Counted from the stretch's first letter, positions 1 to 10,244 are shown. The stretch is DNA of 64,000 nt from Molanna angustata (GCA_963576475.1 OY754975.1:17803381-17867380); one strand, 5' to 3'. Made by a program: numbers and translations. Notes: generated from the letters alone by a model not told the origin.

Positions 1-2715
1 TTTGTTGAAGCGCACATATCTATCGAAGCTGCAAAGCGCGCTGGATTTAACGTCGTCCAGCACGAAGATAATTATAATATGTTTATGAATGAATTTTATA
101 CCATAAAGGGTATTTATACTCTATTAATTCCCAATGCTACAATATCAAATTCAACTTCATCTCGTGAACAGCAAAATAGTCATGTCTCATTGCCTCATAT
201 TAGCCTACCCCGCTTTAGTGGCACTGCCACAAAGTGGATTAGTTTCATATCCATTTTTAAGAGTCTCGTACATAATAACAATTCGATTACTAACGTGCAA
301 AAATTCCACTATTTATTGAGCTGTCTTGAGGACAGTGCTTTAGATACAATTAGACAATTACCTATAACCGATATAAATTATATCGTAGCATTAGATTTGT
401 TACAAAACCGCTTTGAAAATAAGCGACTCATAGCTAACATTCATATTGAAAATATCCTATCTCTACCAAATTTATCATCAAAGGGTAATATATCATTAAG
501 ACAATTTCTCAATACTGTTTACGAAAACCTAGAAGCCTTAAGAGCACTTAATTTTCCTGTAACAGAATGGTCCTTTTTGTTATTAAATATTTTATCCAAA
601 AAATTGCCTATATCTATCATGTCATCATTTGAAATGTCACATCATATCGCAATACCTACTTGCGATAATCTATTAACTTTTCTAGCACATCATTGCAACG
701 CCATCGAAATGAGCTCATCTTCTTTTCATGACTATGCCCAACATCAATCTTACCGCCCATCTGATAATAATAAGAATATTCATAACGAACCGTTAAAAAA
801 TTCATTCACCACCAGGGTGTTAAATTCCTGTCTCTATTGTAAGAAAAATCATTTCTTACATGCTTGCTCTAATTATAATTTATTGCCATTAGACGATAGA
901 ATAACTTTTGCAATTAAAAATAATCTATGCTTCAACTGCTTAAGATCCTCACATATCTTAAAAAATTGTTATATAAAAAAAAACTGCAAAATTTGTTCAA
1001 AACGTCACCATACTCTTTTACATCCCCATGCACCAAATGAGGAAATCTCTTCGTCTTCGGAAGATAACGCTGATCTCTCTACCTCACATTCCCAATTAAA
1101 TCACTTCAATTCAATTATGTCTCATAATGCTACTGCTCGTCAGACTGTTTTATTAGCAACTGCTCTTGTCCATATTTGCGATGAAGATGGGAATCATCAT
1201 GAAGTGCGGGTTTTAATAGATAATGGCTCTCAATGTTCATTTATAACAGAATCCTGTGTACAAAAATTACAGTTAAAACGTTCTCGTAACCAAATCTCTG
1301 TATCTGGCGTCGGTGAAAATCTACCCATTACATCAAATGGCATTGTTTATTGTACATTAAAATCGCGATTATCTCCATTTCCCATTATAAAAGTAAATGC
1401 ACTTATTTTAAAAAAAATCACCAACGACATACCTATATACACAATCTCACCCAATCTAAAAAATAAATTTTCTCATCTAAAATTAGCGGATGATACGTGC
1501 CTTAAACCAAATCAAATCGATATTCTATTAGGAGCAGATGTCTATCAAGACATCATGCTAGATGGAAAATTCAAAATATCTCACGATCTACCAGTTGCAT
1601 ATGCTTCTATATTCGGATGGGTACTTATTGGACGAGTTACCACATCAGAACCAAACAAAAGCATTATACAATCTCACGCCGTCACCTTAGATAATATTGT
1701 ACCAAGGTTTTGGAAAACAGAAGACATTCCTCAACAAATCATACAACCAAACAGCATTTTGTGTAAAAGCATCTTTATGACAACACATACGCGCGACATA
1801 TCATCTGGTCGATTTACTGCATGTCTTCCATTTAAAAAACCTCCTCCACCAACCTTTGTTATTCCTCAAGGGCCTCCACATAGACCTCCGCCAAATTTCC
1901 CATCTCAGGGTCCCCCTAATGTACGTCAACCACCGCCTTTCTCACAAAGATCAGAATTCTCTTCTAGTGAACCAAATTCTCACAGAAGCTCGTTCCCACT
2001 AGAACCACAAAGGCCTTTCCATCAGGGTCCTCCGACAAAGGTGTTTAACGAACCAGAATATCTTCAACAAAACTATCACACAATTACCACCGAACAACTA
2101 GATCAATCTCAACAAAACATTTTCAGAGAACAACAACTTCCAAACAAACCACCTCAAAACTTCAGAGAAACTCCTAAAAAACCGATTCACGCTCCAATTC
2201 CTTTATCTCAAGAAGAATACAATCAAAGATATTACGAACAAGTTCGCATTCTTCAACAGCAAGATAGAATTCGTCAAAGACCGTTACAAAATCAAATACC
2301 TCAGTCACAGCCAGTTCCTAAATTCCCTCATCAACAACCTATATCCCAATCTTTAAAACCAAACACAGTGCTGATTAATCACAGTCAACCTCAGATACAT
2401 TCCCATCCACCGATAGATCACAATCAGATTAATGTTTCTAAACAATTTCAACAACCACAACACCTTAGGTTTCAACCACCCTTGCCACAACAACCACCTC
2501 AATTCCAACAGGAGCATCCAGGGTCTCAATTTATTCCACTAGGAGGAGAATTAATTGCTTCTATTCCTAAATATGAACAACATTTACTTATTCAGCCTGA
2601 ACCCCAACCTCAGCAACAAGTGCGACAACCCCAATTGAGTCATCAGAACTTCGCGCAAGCGAGTCCATTAATACAAGAAAGACCTCAACAACCCCAAAAA
2701 CAATTAACAACATGA
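1..2715 (+). CDS. BEL/Pao retrotransposon gag-protease, fused in frame to a Pro/Gln-rich tail (5' partial)
   Basis: The frame is open from base 1, so the protein starts outside the window; the first internal Met is at 79 (878 residues from there). Counting from that Met: residues about 35-200 resemble the Pao-type gag domain (DUF1759); residues 251-315 hold zinc knuckles (CLYC..H....C, CFNC....H....C and CKIC...HHTLLH); residues 355-540 match the retropepsin-like DUF1758 domain, with IDNGSQCSFI (catalytic Asp 381, D-N-G rather than D-S/T-G) and FGWVLIG near its end. At about residue 580 the start of the reverse transcriptase region appears (SGRFTACLPFK). From residue 587 (near base 1839) it is replaced by about 290 residues rich in Pro and Gln, without RT, RNase H or integrase motifs. 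Gag and protease assignment is firm; the origin of the tail is unknown. Confidence 0.85.
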   Translation, partial: FVEAHISIEAAKRAGFNVVQHEDNYNMFMNEFYTIKGIYTLLIPNATISNSTSSREQQNSHVSLPHISLPRFSGTATKWISFISIFKSLVHNNNSITNVQKFHYLLSCLEDSALDTIRQLPITDINYIVALDLLQNRFENKRLIANIHIENILSLPNLSSKGNISLRQFLNTVYENLEALRALNFPVTEWSFLLLNILSKKLPISIMSSFEMSHHIAIPTCDNLLTFLAHHCNAIEMSSSSFHDYAQHQSYRPSDNNKNIHNEPLKNSFTTRVLNSCLYCKKNHFLHACSNYNLLPLDDRITFAIKNNLCFNCLRSSHILKNCYIKKNCKICSKRHHTLLHPHAPNEEISSSSEDNADLSTSHSQLNHFNSIMSHNATARQTVLLATALVHICDEDGNHHEVRVLIDNGSQCSFITESCVQKLQLKRSRNQISVSGVGENLPITSNGIVYCTLKSRLSPFPIIKVNALILKKITNDIPIYTISPNLKNKFSHLKLADDTCLKPNQIDILLGADVYQDIMLDGKFKISHDLPVAYASIFGWVLIGRVTTSEPNKSIIQSHAVTLDNIVPRFWKTEDIPQQIIQPNSILCKSIFMTTHTRDISSGRFTACLPFKKPPPPTFVIPQGPPHRPPPNFPSQGPPNVRQPPPFSQRSEFSSSEPNSHRSSFPLEPQRPFHQGPPTKVFNEPEYLQQNYHTITTEQLDQSQQNIFREQQLPNKPPQNFRETPKKPIHAPIPLSQEEYNQRYYEQVRILQQQDRIRQRPLQNQIPQSQPVPKFPHQQPISQSLKPNTVLINHSQPQIHSHPPIDHNQINVSKQFQQPQHLRFQPPLPQQPPQFQQEHPGSQFIPLGGELIASIPKYEQHLLIQPEPQPQQQVRQPQLSHQNFAQASPLIQERPQQPQKQLTT

Positions 2716-3047
2716 AAAAAACAATTGTCGCAACACTTCCGGCAACGCTGTTATGTCCTTAACCCAATTTATCTTCGTTAATAAGTTATATTTCTACATA
2801 CTTATATTATAATTCTTTTTGTTTTCTTTACGGAAAAATATTCTAATGATTATTTTTGTTCATTTTAGGAGACAGTCTCCAATCGTTTATTTTGTTTTAT
2901 TTTATGGAGTATCTAGTCTCCAATCTTGCATTGTTTTATTTATTACCTATTACTTTATCTGAAATGTTGTTAATGTACTTATATTGTTATAAGAATTTTA
3001 ATTTTTGTTCTTGTTATAATAAACCCATTGGTTTATTCGTGGGGGGT
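2716..3047. other. Non-coding 3' region of the BEL-like unit
   Basis: A+T-rich sequence between the stop codon and a G-rich run (about 3040-3047) that could serve as a polypurine tract. It holds two partial repeats of a GTCTCCAATC motif near 2874 and 2918. An 80-codon open frame at 2856-3098 has no recognisable similarity and is probably chance. Confidence 0.4.
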
Positions 3048-3325
3048 GTATGTTACGTATATATCGTATATCTACCTAAATATGCAAGACTGACGTGATA
3101 TCCCGCCCCCCTCCTCTCCTACCCCAGTCCCACTTACTCATCGACACCGCTAAACGTGTGTGACAATTACGCTTCGATAAATAATCAATCAATTCATCAA
3201 TATCACGGCCGTTATATACGGAATATCAAGTTCTGAACGATACTATGCCTACTGTGTTTATGTGTAAATGTTTTTAAATTAAGTTAACTAAACCTATGTG
3301 AAATAGTGGGATGACAACAAGCCGA
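3048..3325 (+). mobile_element. Possible BEL/Pao long terminal repeat
   Basis: The stretch follows a G-run, starts TGTATGTTACG, and has a C-rich block at 3101-3130. Near 3325 it is followed by TTTGTGGACATTCAAACGG, which resembles the leader just after a BEL 5' LTR. No second LTR lies in the window to compare, so this is inferred from position and termini only. Confidence 0.3.
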
Positions 3326-3389
3326 TTTGTGGACATTCAAACGGTGAGTTCCTACATTTTTTTCCTAAATATCCTTAGTCGATTCAATT

Positions 3390-3540
3390 CTCGAAATGCA
3401 ATATATTTCAAATTGATCGACGAAACAGTGACAGCCCCAGAACAGGTTTTGCCTAGTGGGGCGTTACTTACTTAACCTACATAATGTAAAAATGTCTTTG
3501 TATTAACAATAAATAAATAAATAAATAAATAAAATATCTG
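3390..3540 (+). mobile_element. LINE 3' end with stem-loop and AAAT tail
   Basis: The sequence is closely similar to the reverse complement of 37316-37530. It carries a hairpin at 3427-3467 (outer arms GCCCCA and TGGGGC, inner AGG and CCT around a TTTTG loop) and ends in a (AAAT)n tail at about 3507-3534, typical of target-primed LINE insertion. No coding part of this copy is visible, so it is strongly 5'-truncated. Confidence 0.65.
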
Positions 3541-3599
3541 GCTGCTTAAAACCAATCGCAATTAAAGAAATATATCCAATTGTAGGTATTGCCCCCCCC

Positions 3600-4050
3600 C
3601 CGAAATCTGACGGCGTGTTGCAGCGGAAACCGAACGGAGCAAACAAGTCAAGAAAGAGTTTCCTGGAGTCTACTTCTCCTGTGGTCGAACCACCCGGGGC
3701 CCGATGGCTCTCATTGTGGCGTGCAGAGAGTGCCAGTCCCACACACTTAGGTACCTCCAGCCGAGGAGACAACTCAGTGGGACACAACTTACCATATGCA
3801 ACATGGAGGGCACTCAACAGACTAAGAACAGGCGTCACCCGCTGCTACAGTAACCTCAAAAAATGGGGCTACAGAGAGGAAGATACTTGTGAGTGTGGTA
3901 CTGTGCAAGACAACTCGCACCTTTTCTCATGCCCCTTGATTGGAGTTACATGTACACATGAAGACACCCTGACAGAGGAGGAAAGCGGCATATGGGTGGC
4001 CGAGCACTGGAGTTTTCTAATTTGATGGTGTTCCGGATACGGAAAGTAAG
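3600..4050 (+). pseudogene. LINE ORF2 C-terminal fragment
   Basis: The frame at 3615-4025 (136 residues) matches the last part of the LINE protein ending at 39895: WLSLWR, VGHNLPYATWRALN, GVTRCYSNLKKWGY, then a Cys/His knuckle (CECG...H.FSCPL) and a final ....VAEHW.. segment. After the stop both copies continue TGATGGTGTTCCG.ACACGG and end in GTAAGTAAGTA, so the 3' end is near 4055. Endonuclease and reverse transcriptase domains are absent: this is a 5'-truncated insertion. A run of ten C lies just upstream. Confidence 0.8.
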
Positions 4051-4055
4051 TAAGT

Positions 4056-4729
4056 ATTAACATAATTTATTATATTATAACGTTTGCAATATGTATGTAG
4101 CTGATAATTGGGTAAAGTAACAAAAAATGTAACATTACAGTAGCCAAGTCTTTAGAGATAACAGAAAAATAAATTATTATAATTCATACAGAACATTTTT
4201 ACTAGATGTAGGTATTTCGTAAAGTAAAGAGATTTTAAATAATCTATTTAGCAAAAAATACACCAACATACAAATACCGAAGTACTTGAATTCAATTTGT
4301 AAAATTTCAATTGAATAATAAGTTGGAATTTTATGAAAACAAACAAAACGCGTAATTGAATAAGTAAGACGAAAAAACGAAAAATAAACATTTCATAAAG
4401 GATATTTTTGTTTGAGTAAATACGCAGTAGGAACTATGAATAAAAATTTGAGAGACGGGAAGAAAATTGATATCCCAGAGATGACATGTTGGCGACGAAT
4501 TATAACGAATATTTACAAAAGCAAAAAAAATATTTCCAAGTGAAAACAATCATAATATTTAACAGATATACACAAACAATAATTTTATTTTAAAACGTAT
4601 GATCCATAGAATTATAATGTACAGAAGAAATTTTCTTCGAAAAATTATGCAAATCGAGATCAAGTAAGATGTGATAAATTTAAAAAGGATATCAAATTAA
4701 TATTTAAATACCTAATACAAAAACATGGC
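4056..4729. other. Intergenic, nothing recognised
   Basis: A+T-rich sequence without a supported gene or repeat. Short open frames here have no recognisable domain. Confidence 0.4.
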
Positions 4730-4920
4730 CTGGGGGGCAAGCTGGTCCAATCGGCGAAATCAAAACCCTCGTGATTACCCATATCATGGATATAATTATT
4801 ATATGGAGTTCTATAATATCTTTAGATGTCATAGAACTCCATAATATGATAATTATATCCATGATATGGGTAATCACTAGGGTTTTGATTTCGCCGGTCG
4901 GACCAGACTTGCCCTCCTGG
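4730..4920. mobile_element. Foldback MITE, family A, copy 1
   Basis: About 190 bp, almost wholly palindromic. It begins CTGGGGGGCAAG, continues with GGCGAAATCAAAACCCT and ATTACCCATATCATGGATAT, and the same blocks return in reverse complement before an end at CTTGCCCTCCTG. Related copies lie at 12899-13086, 26379-26562 and, degraded, 52169-52303. Open frames across it come from the palindrome and are not genes. Confidence 0.8.
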
Positions 4921-5066
4921 AGTAAAAATGAAGAGCGAATCGAAAAATATTACGAATGTATATATCTTAACTATTCCGTAGCCCCAAATGGCACAATTTG
5001 ACTACATATTTCAACTATAAAATGCATATGAAATATTTCCAAGCACGCGTAATAGACCAAGGGCGT

Positions 5067-5285
5067 TATAGTATAAAGCGTGATTTCTTTTTTATATATT
5101 CACGAAGAAAGATTTAGAAATCACGCCTTCAATTGACAGACACTGGTTCGTGGACACCCTGGAAAACATCTTTAAATTTTAATAAATTGTTATGTTTCTT
5201 TAAAGGTGTCTGTTGAGGGATTTCCACCAACCAAAGTGTCCGTAAATTGAAGACGTAAATGTAAAAAATCACGCTTCATACTATA
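5067..5285. mobile_element. MITE with TATAGTATRAAGCGTGATTT ends
   Basis: About 219 bp. The left end TATAGTATAAAGCGTGATTT and the reverse complement of the right end differ at one base, and homology continues inward irregularly (a CTTCAATT block and a GACAC block on both sides). A TA at each edge suits a TA target duplication. It has no coding capacity, and I saw no second copy. Confidence 0.65.
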
Positions 5286-5339
5286 AATGACGTGATAAAA
5301 TAATACACAGTGGACATTTTTAACTCTGTCGCATTATAA

Positions 5340-5700
5340 AGGCGCGTTGCTTAGAGTCCCACACCTACATACACTCGTTCACTAGAATTTTAATTATTCT
5401 TTCTAATTAATGATTAATTCAAGGTGTTTTTCAAGTTGAATTTCTTTCTTATTTTATATAGCTTTCTTATTTTCGGCTTTTCGTATAGTATATTGTGGTC
5501 ATTTCTAAATTTATAATTGTTATTATGTTTTTTGACATGTTTGTGAATCCATTTTTTTATAATTGTTATTTTATTTTATAGATCATCGATTCTTGCAACT
5601 TTTGTAAATTACTGCAGTAACTACTGTATATATTGTTTACTGTAAAAGGCTTTTTGCCGTATAGTCAACTAAATAAATAAATAAATAAATAAATGAAAAT
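5340..5700 (+). mobile_element. LINE-like 3' untranslated end
   Basis: A+T-rich sequence ending with GTAAAAGGCTTTTTGCCG, a short hairpin (GGC/GCC), followed by AACTAAATAAATAAAT. A second copy of this terminus is at 56162-56215 with GGCT/AGCC in the stem. The 5' limit is uncertain and no coding part is seen. Confidence 0.45.
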
Positions 5701-6345
5701 AAATAAAAAATAAATAAATAATAAAATAAATAAATAAATAAATAAATAAATAAATTAATATATAAATAAAAAAAATATAAATAAATATATAAATAAATAA
5801 AAAAAGAAATCAATTAATAAATTAATAAATAAATAAATTAATAAATTAGTAAATTAATAAATTATAAATTAATAAATTAATAAATAAATAAATTAATAAA
5901 TTAATAAATTTATAAATTAATAAATTAATAAATTAATAAATTAATAAATTAATAAATTAATAAATTAATAAATTAATAAATTAATAAATTAATAAATTAA
6001 TAAATTAATAAATTAATAAATTAATAAATTAATAAATTAATAAATTAATAAATTAATAAATTAATAAATTAATAAATTAATAAATTAATAAATTAATAAA
6101 TTAATAAATTAATAAATTAATAAATTAATAAATTAAAAAATTAATAAATTAATAAATTAATAAATTAATAAATTAATAAATTAATAAATTAATAAATTAA
6201 TAAATTAATAAATTAAAAAATTAATAAATTAATAAATTAATAAATTAATAAATTAATAAATAAATAAATAAATAAATAAATAAATTAATTAATTAATTAA
6301 TAAATTAATAAAAAAAATTATATTATATTAATATATAAACGAACA
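5670..6345. repeat. A+T microsatellite, mainly an 8-bp unit (ATTAATAA)n
   Basis: It starts as AAAT repeats continuous with the LINE tail, then becomes a long regular array of ATTAATAA (about 5815-6260), with rare T-to-A changes, and ends with TAAA and TTAA variants. It probably grew from the LINE poly(AAAT) tail. Confidence 0.9.
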
Positions 6346-7109
6346 AACAAATAAATAAATAAACAAACAACCAAATAAATAATTGTTGTATGGGCCCACT
6401 ATACACAATGACGTAAGTCTAGAATCGCGGGATATAACAATATAAGAAATATTATTAGTACCCATACACGTACTCCTTCACGATTAATATACTTGTATTT
6501 CCGAAATATGTGTTACTTTGCTCTGAACTGCAAAATTGGAGTAATTGCTAGGAATCAGGTGATAATTCATGTAGAGTTGTCTCAATGCGATTTTGAAAAT
6601 AAAATATCAGTTTTGTAGAATATCCTGTTTCACGTGTTATCGAAATCACATACTAGTTCACTAAATTTCGTAATATAGTCTAAAGAAAGCAATATTTCTC
6701 AATGTACATAATATAAAATGATCCCTTGGAGTAATAAATGATCAGTTTAAAAGGCAGTCACATAGCAGAGATAGTCGATGTTTGCAGAGTGGATGACGGT
6801 AGATCCATCAGGAATGTTTTTATCAAATAAACTCCAAGGTTTGGTTGGTACAGAGCCGCTGGAAAGGTCAAGGCAGTACGTGATCCACGGTAATGCTCTA
6901 GACCTAGACTATCTGATGGGTTTATATGAAAGGGGTTGGATTATAAAGGTTCGGACAAATTTTTCAACAAAACCGTGGTCGATATGAAATTTCGTGTTTG
7001 GCGGAGACTATTTAAATCTACACGTAGCCATGGAAAAAGGATTGACTTAAACAAGTACCTATACAAGAGATAGATTCAATACAATATCAAACCTAAAGAA
7101 AAAAACAAG
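6346..7109. other. Intergenic, nothing recognised
   Basis: No supported gene. A 69-codon open frame at 6778-6987 has no recognisable domain and no repeat match seen here. Confidence 0.35.
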
Positions 7110-7206
7110 TCTACAGAATGTAGGAACTTGTTATTGGGTACGTGATAAATAATTATTTGACAAAGTTCCTGTTAGTTGCCCGAGAAGCTACATAAAATAA
7201 AAATAA
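7110..7206 (+). mobile_element. SINE family A, 3' fragment
   Basis: It matches the 3' half of the elements at 9850-10005 and 14150-14298: a CAGAATGT..GAACTTGTTATTGGGT block, a ATAATTATTTGACA block and GTTAGTTGCCCGAGAAGC, then an A-rich end. The tRNA-like head is missing. Confidence 0.65.
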
Positions 7207-8385
7207 TATATGGTATGAATGTTCCTTACATATTATCGTAATAGTAGTGGAATATTTTTTTATGAATTTCGACATAATACAAAACACTAATTTAATACTT
7301 GGATATGTCTGATAACAAGGAAAAAAGTTTCTGAATAGGTATGGTATGTACATTAGAACTTTTATATATTTAAGTCAAACGGTTTGATATATAATCTGTA
7401 AATGAAGAAAGAATGATAAAGCAATTATCTTTCAGAAAGGTGTGTTTTTACATTGAAATGTTAACCATTTTTTATTGATTATATTACCATTTAAATTCAC
7501 AACTTTATTTAAGCCCTTGCTCGTACGCACACTTTGTTATCTTATATCTGAACTCTTAGAATAATTACTGAATGCCATGAACAACATACAAGTTAATGAA
7601 TGCATAAGTATTTGGACTCTTCCGTATTTAGTTGTGGACATAACTGGTAAAGAAGGGAGCACGATTAGATATTTTTTCAAAACGAACTTACTTTTTATTT
7701 ATTTATTTATTTATTTATTTTTTGCGAATATACATTAGTGATTCATACTACGCGTGATCGTGATATAGATCGCTAAGGATCGAGGAGATCTAGAATGATT
7801 TAGTCGCATATAACACAAAAATAAATGTTTTGGAACATTTCTGGTAATTTAGAAACGAATAAATGAGACGAATCCGTTGATAATAACCAAGAATTTGGCT
7901 GCAAATCAAGGCTCGCACTACTAAAGAGCGATCAAGAGAGACACTTACTTAGTTCACTTTATGACAAGCGATCGTTTTACAAGAATAACAGGGATAATGT
8001 CGTGTGTGTTATAGACTTTGTGTACTTATGTCACAGAACATCAGAAGTGTTTATATGTATTTTATATGTTCCGAAATTGAGATTTGAATATCTGAATCTG
8101 AAGCGAATCCATCGAGTAGGTACTTATTTGACATAATATTTCATCATTATGTATGTTAACTACAATAAAATTGGTTTTAACACTGGCAACTCTCGTAGGG
8201 AATTCCCTTTTCAAGTTGATATATTTGTTATACTACAGCGCAGTATATTTTCAGTTGAGTAAGCTTCATGCTTTTTTCATAATATTAAACTTACCGAAAA
8301 ACAATTAATGTAAATGCAAGTTGGCACAAATCAAACCACACACATGCATAATTATCAAAGTACAATACACATACAATAATAGCTC
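7207..8385. other. Intergenic with a TTTA microsatellite
   Basis: No gene recognised. A (TTTA)n run at about 7690-7725 looks like the reverse complement of a LINE tail, but the adjoining sequence gave no match I could see. Confidence 0.35.
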
Positions 8386-8605
8386 GTTAAATACTTTAAA
8401 AAATATATAAATTCAAAATCGATAATATTTAGGGATTAATCAATTCATATAAAAATATATGTTCATGACATCGACCATAACACCAAATTCTTAAAACTCC
8501 TAAAAAGTTTTGAAAAAATGTATATATTCAATCTTGGTCGTATTTAGGGATTAAGCAATTCATATAATCTATGTTCATAAAATCGACCGTAACACTAAAT
8601 TCTAC
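8386..8605. repeat. Tandem duplication, about 115-bp unit, two copies
   Basis: Two head-to-tail copies share TTTAGGGATTAA.CAATTCAT, TATGTTCAT and ATCGACC.TAACAC.AAATTCT in the same order, with scattered differences. Unit function unknown. Confidence 0.6.
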
Positions 8606-9698
8606 CACAGTATTTTAGTCTGTGAAGAAACACCTAATATCTCAATATTATATCTTCATTATTTTGTTTAGGTAAGTATAGTGGTGACATAAAATATTAA
8701 TTTTATGTAGGTAAGCTGTGGACGCGCTAAATTAGAGATGTTAAAAGACCTAAAAAGAGGAAGAAGAAAAAACATAGGATACTGAAATAAAATCTGTTCT
8801 AATCTTATTAAATTAATTTGCGCATTATAAATTCATTTCTCATCCAAATCTTGCTTCTTTGGACTGGAAACAAAAGCTAGTGAAAAAAATGCCACTTATA
8901 TGGGTACAAGGAAGTTATTGTTATTATTATTGATTTTATATAAAACTATTGCTGTATTTAGATTATGTATGGCCTTATAAGTCGAAGCAGTTAAAGAAAG
9001 AAAACATAAAAAATTGTGGAAAAAAATGTGCTCATATTTTTACTAATTAGAAAAGTTTTTTATATGTATCAAAACTAAAAAGGTAAATTCGTAATACTGA
9101 AAAATATAAATTCGGAATACTGAAAAATACAAATAAATAATAATTTATGTAGGTATCATAAATAAGGCATTAAGATATCTACATAAATAACTTATAAATA
9201 AATTACGAGTACAAATAATAAAATATAACGTCCGCCTATGTTCAAATTATATTACAGTAAGTAACAAGTTACAATCTCAGAAAAATCCTTTTAAAAAGCG
9301 ATAAACGAACTTTAAAACACTAGTTTATGCAATTTTTAACGTATGGTCAGCAATTTCACATTAATAAATCAATTGTTATCGGTCTTGAAATTGTGAGAAG
9401 ATTCCTATTTCGAGATATGAAACGTTTGCCAAAACTTTTTGACGGTCGTTTATATAAAACGCAATTAATATTGTAAACATATTATAATATATGCTTACAT
9501 TTATCATTAAGATATGTTAATAATATATTTAATACAATACTTAATAATTGTGACCTATGGTTAGTATTATGTGTTTTAAAAATAATTGTAGACAACACGT
9601 GCCTAAATATTCTTAAATTATAATATGATGTACACCCATATATTAGACAACAAACATAATAGATGTTAAAAAAGACATAAAATCAACAATAATCTTAT
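8606..9698. other. Intergenic with a SINE tail remnant
   Basis: Mostly unrecognised A+T-rich DNA. At 8836-8885 there is a fragment like the 3' part of the SINE at 25936-26130 (CTTGCTTCTTTGGACTGGAAAC). Confidence 0.35.
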
Positions 9699-9849
9699 CG
9701 GCCTTCATGGCTCAGTTGGTTGGGTTTCTGACTGCTGATCAAAGGGTCCCAGGTTAGATTCCCGGTGGAGGCACAGTTTTTAATTGTGTTTTCAGTCTGT
9801 GGGAAGATTGATATCGTGTTGATGTACATATATAATTCTGTCACTCTTT
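9699..9849 (+). mobile_element. tRNA-derived SINE, family A, first unit
   Basis: The head carries a good RNA polymerase III box A (TGGCTCAGTTGG, 9709-9720) and box B (GGTTAGATTCC, about 9752-9762). The body GTGTTTTCAGTCTGTGG matches other family members. It runs directly into a second, related unit. Confidence 0.75.
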
Positions 9850-10005
9850 GTCGGCCTTCGTGGCTCAGTTGGTTAGGTCTGGATCTGTGAGACGATTAAC
9901 ATCGTCAGTCTCCAGAATGTGGCAACTTGTTATTGGGTGCTTGTCAAATAATTATTTGACATATTACCTGTTAGTTGGCCGAGAATCTAGATAAAATAAA
10001 AAAAA
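9850..10005 (+). mobile_element. tRNA-derived SINE, family A, second unit with box B deleted
   Basis: It starts TCGGCCTTCGTGGCTCAG (box A intact) but jumps from GGTTAGGT to CTGGATCTGTGAGACG, losing box B and the following body. The remainder (CTCCAGAATGTGGCAACTTG, TTGTTATTGGGTGC, GTTAGTTGGCCGAGAA) is typical of the family. The unit at 14150-14298 has the same deletion. Confidence 0.75.
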
Positions 10006-10244
10006 TAATTAAAGGAATAAATAATTTATTCTAGGTTGAAAATAACAATGATGTTGAAATTAATTTCGTTATTTAAATATGAAAACCAGGTCAAATTATT
10101 TAAAGTAAAAAACGATGGAAATGTGAACAAATATGAAATATTCTCCATCAGGCACAATTTTTCAATTTGAAATCGATCAAGTTATAAAAACAAGCGGTCT
10201 TTTATCGTTCCCAAAAATAATATTATTCAAATAATATAAAAAAA

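Noticed and set aside
2856..3098. 80-codon frame after the BEL stop as an accessory or env-like gene
   Set aside because: Short and hydrophobic because of T-rich DNA, with no signal, glycosylation pattern or family match; overlaps the possible LTR.
4771..5001. Open frames in family A MITEs (also 12887-13123 and 26203-26574)
   Set aside because: Produced by the foldback sequence; similar peptides appear on opposite strands.
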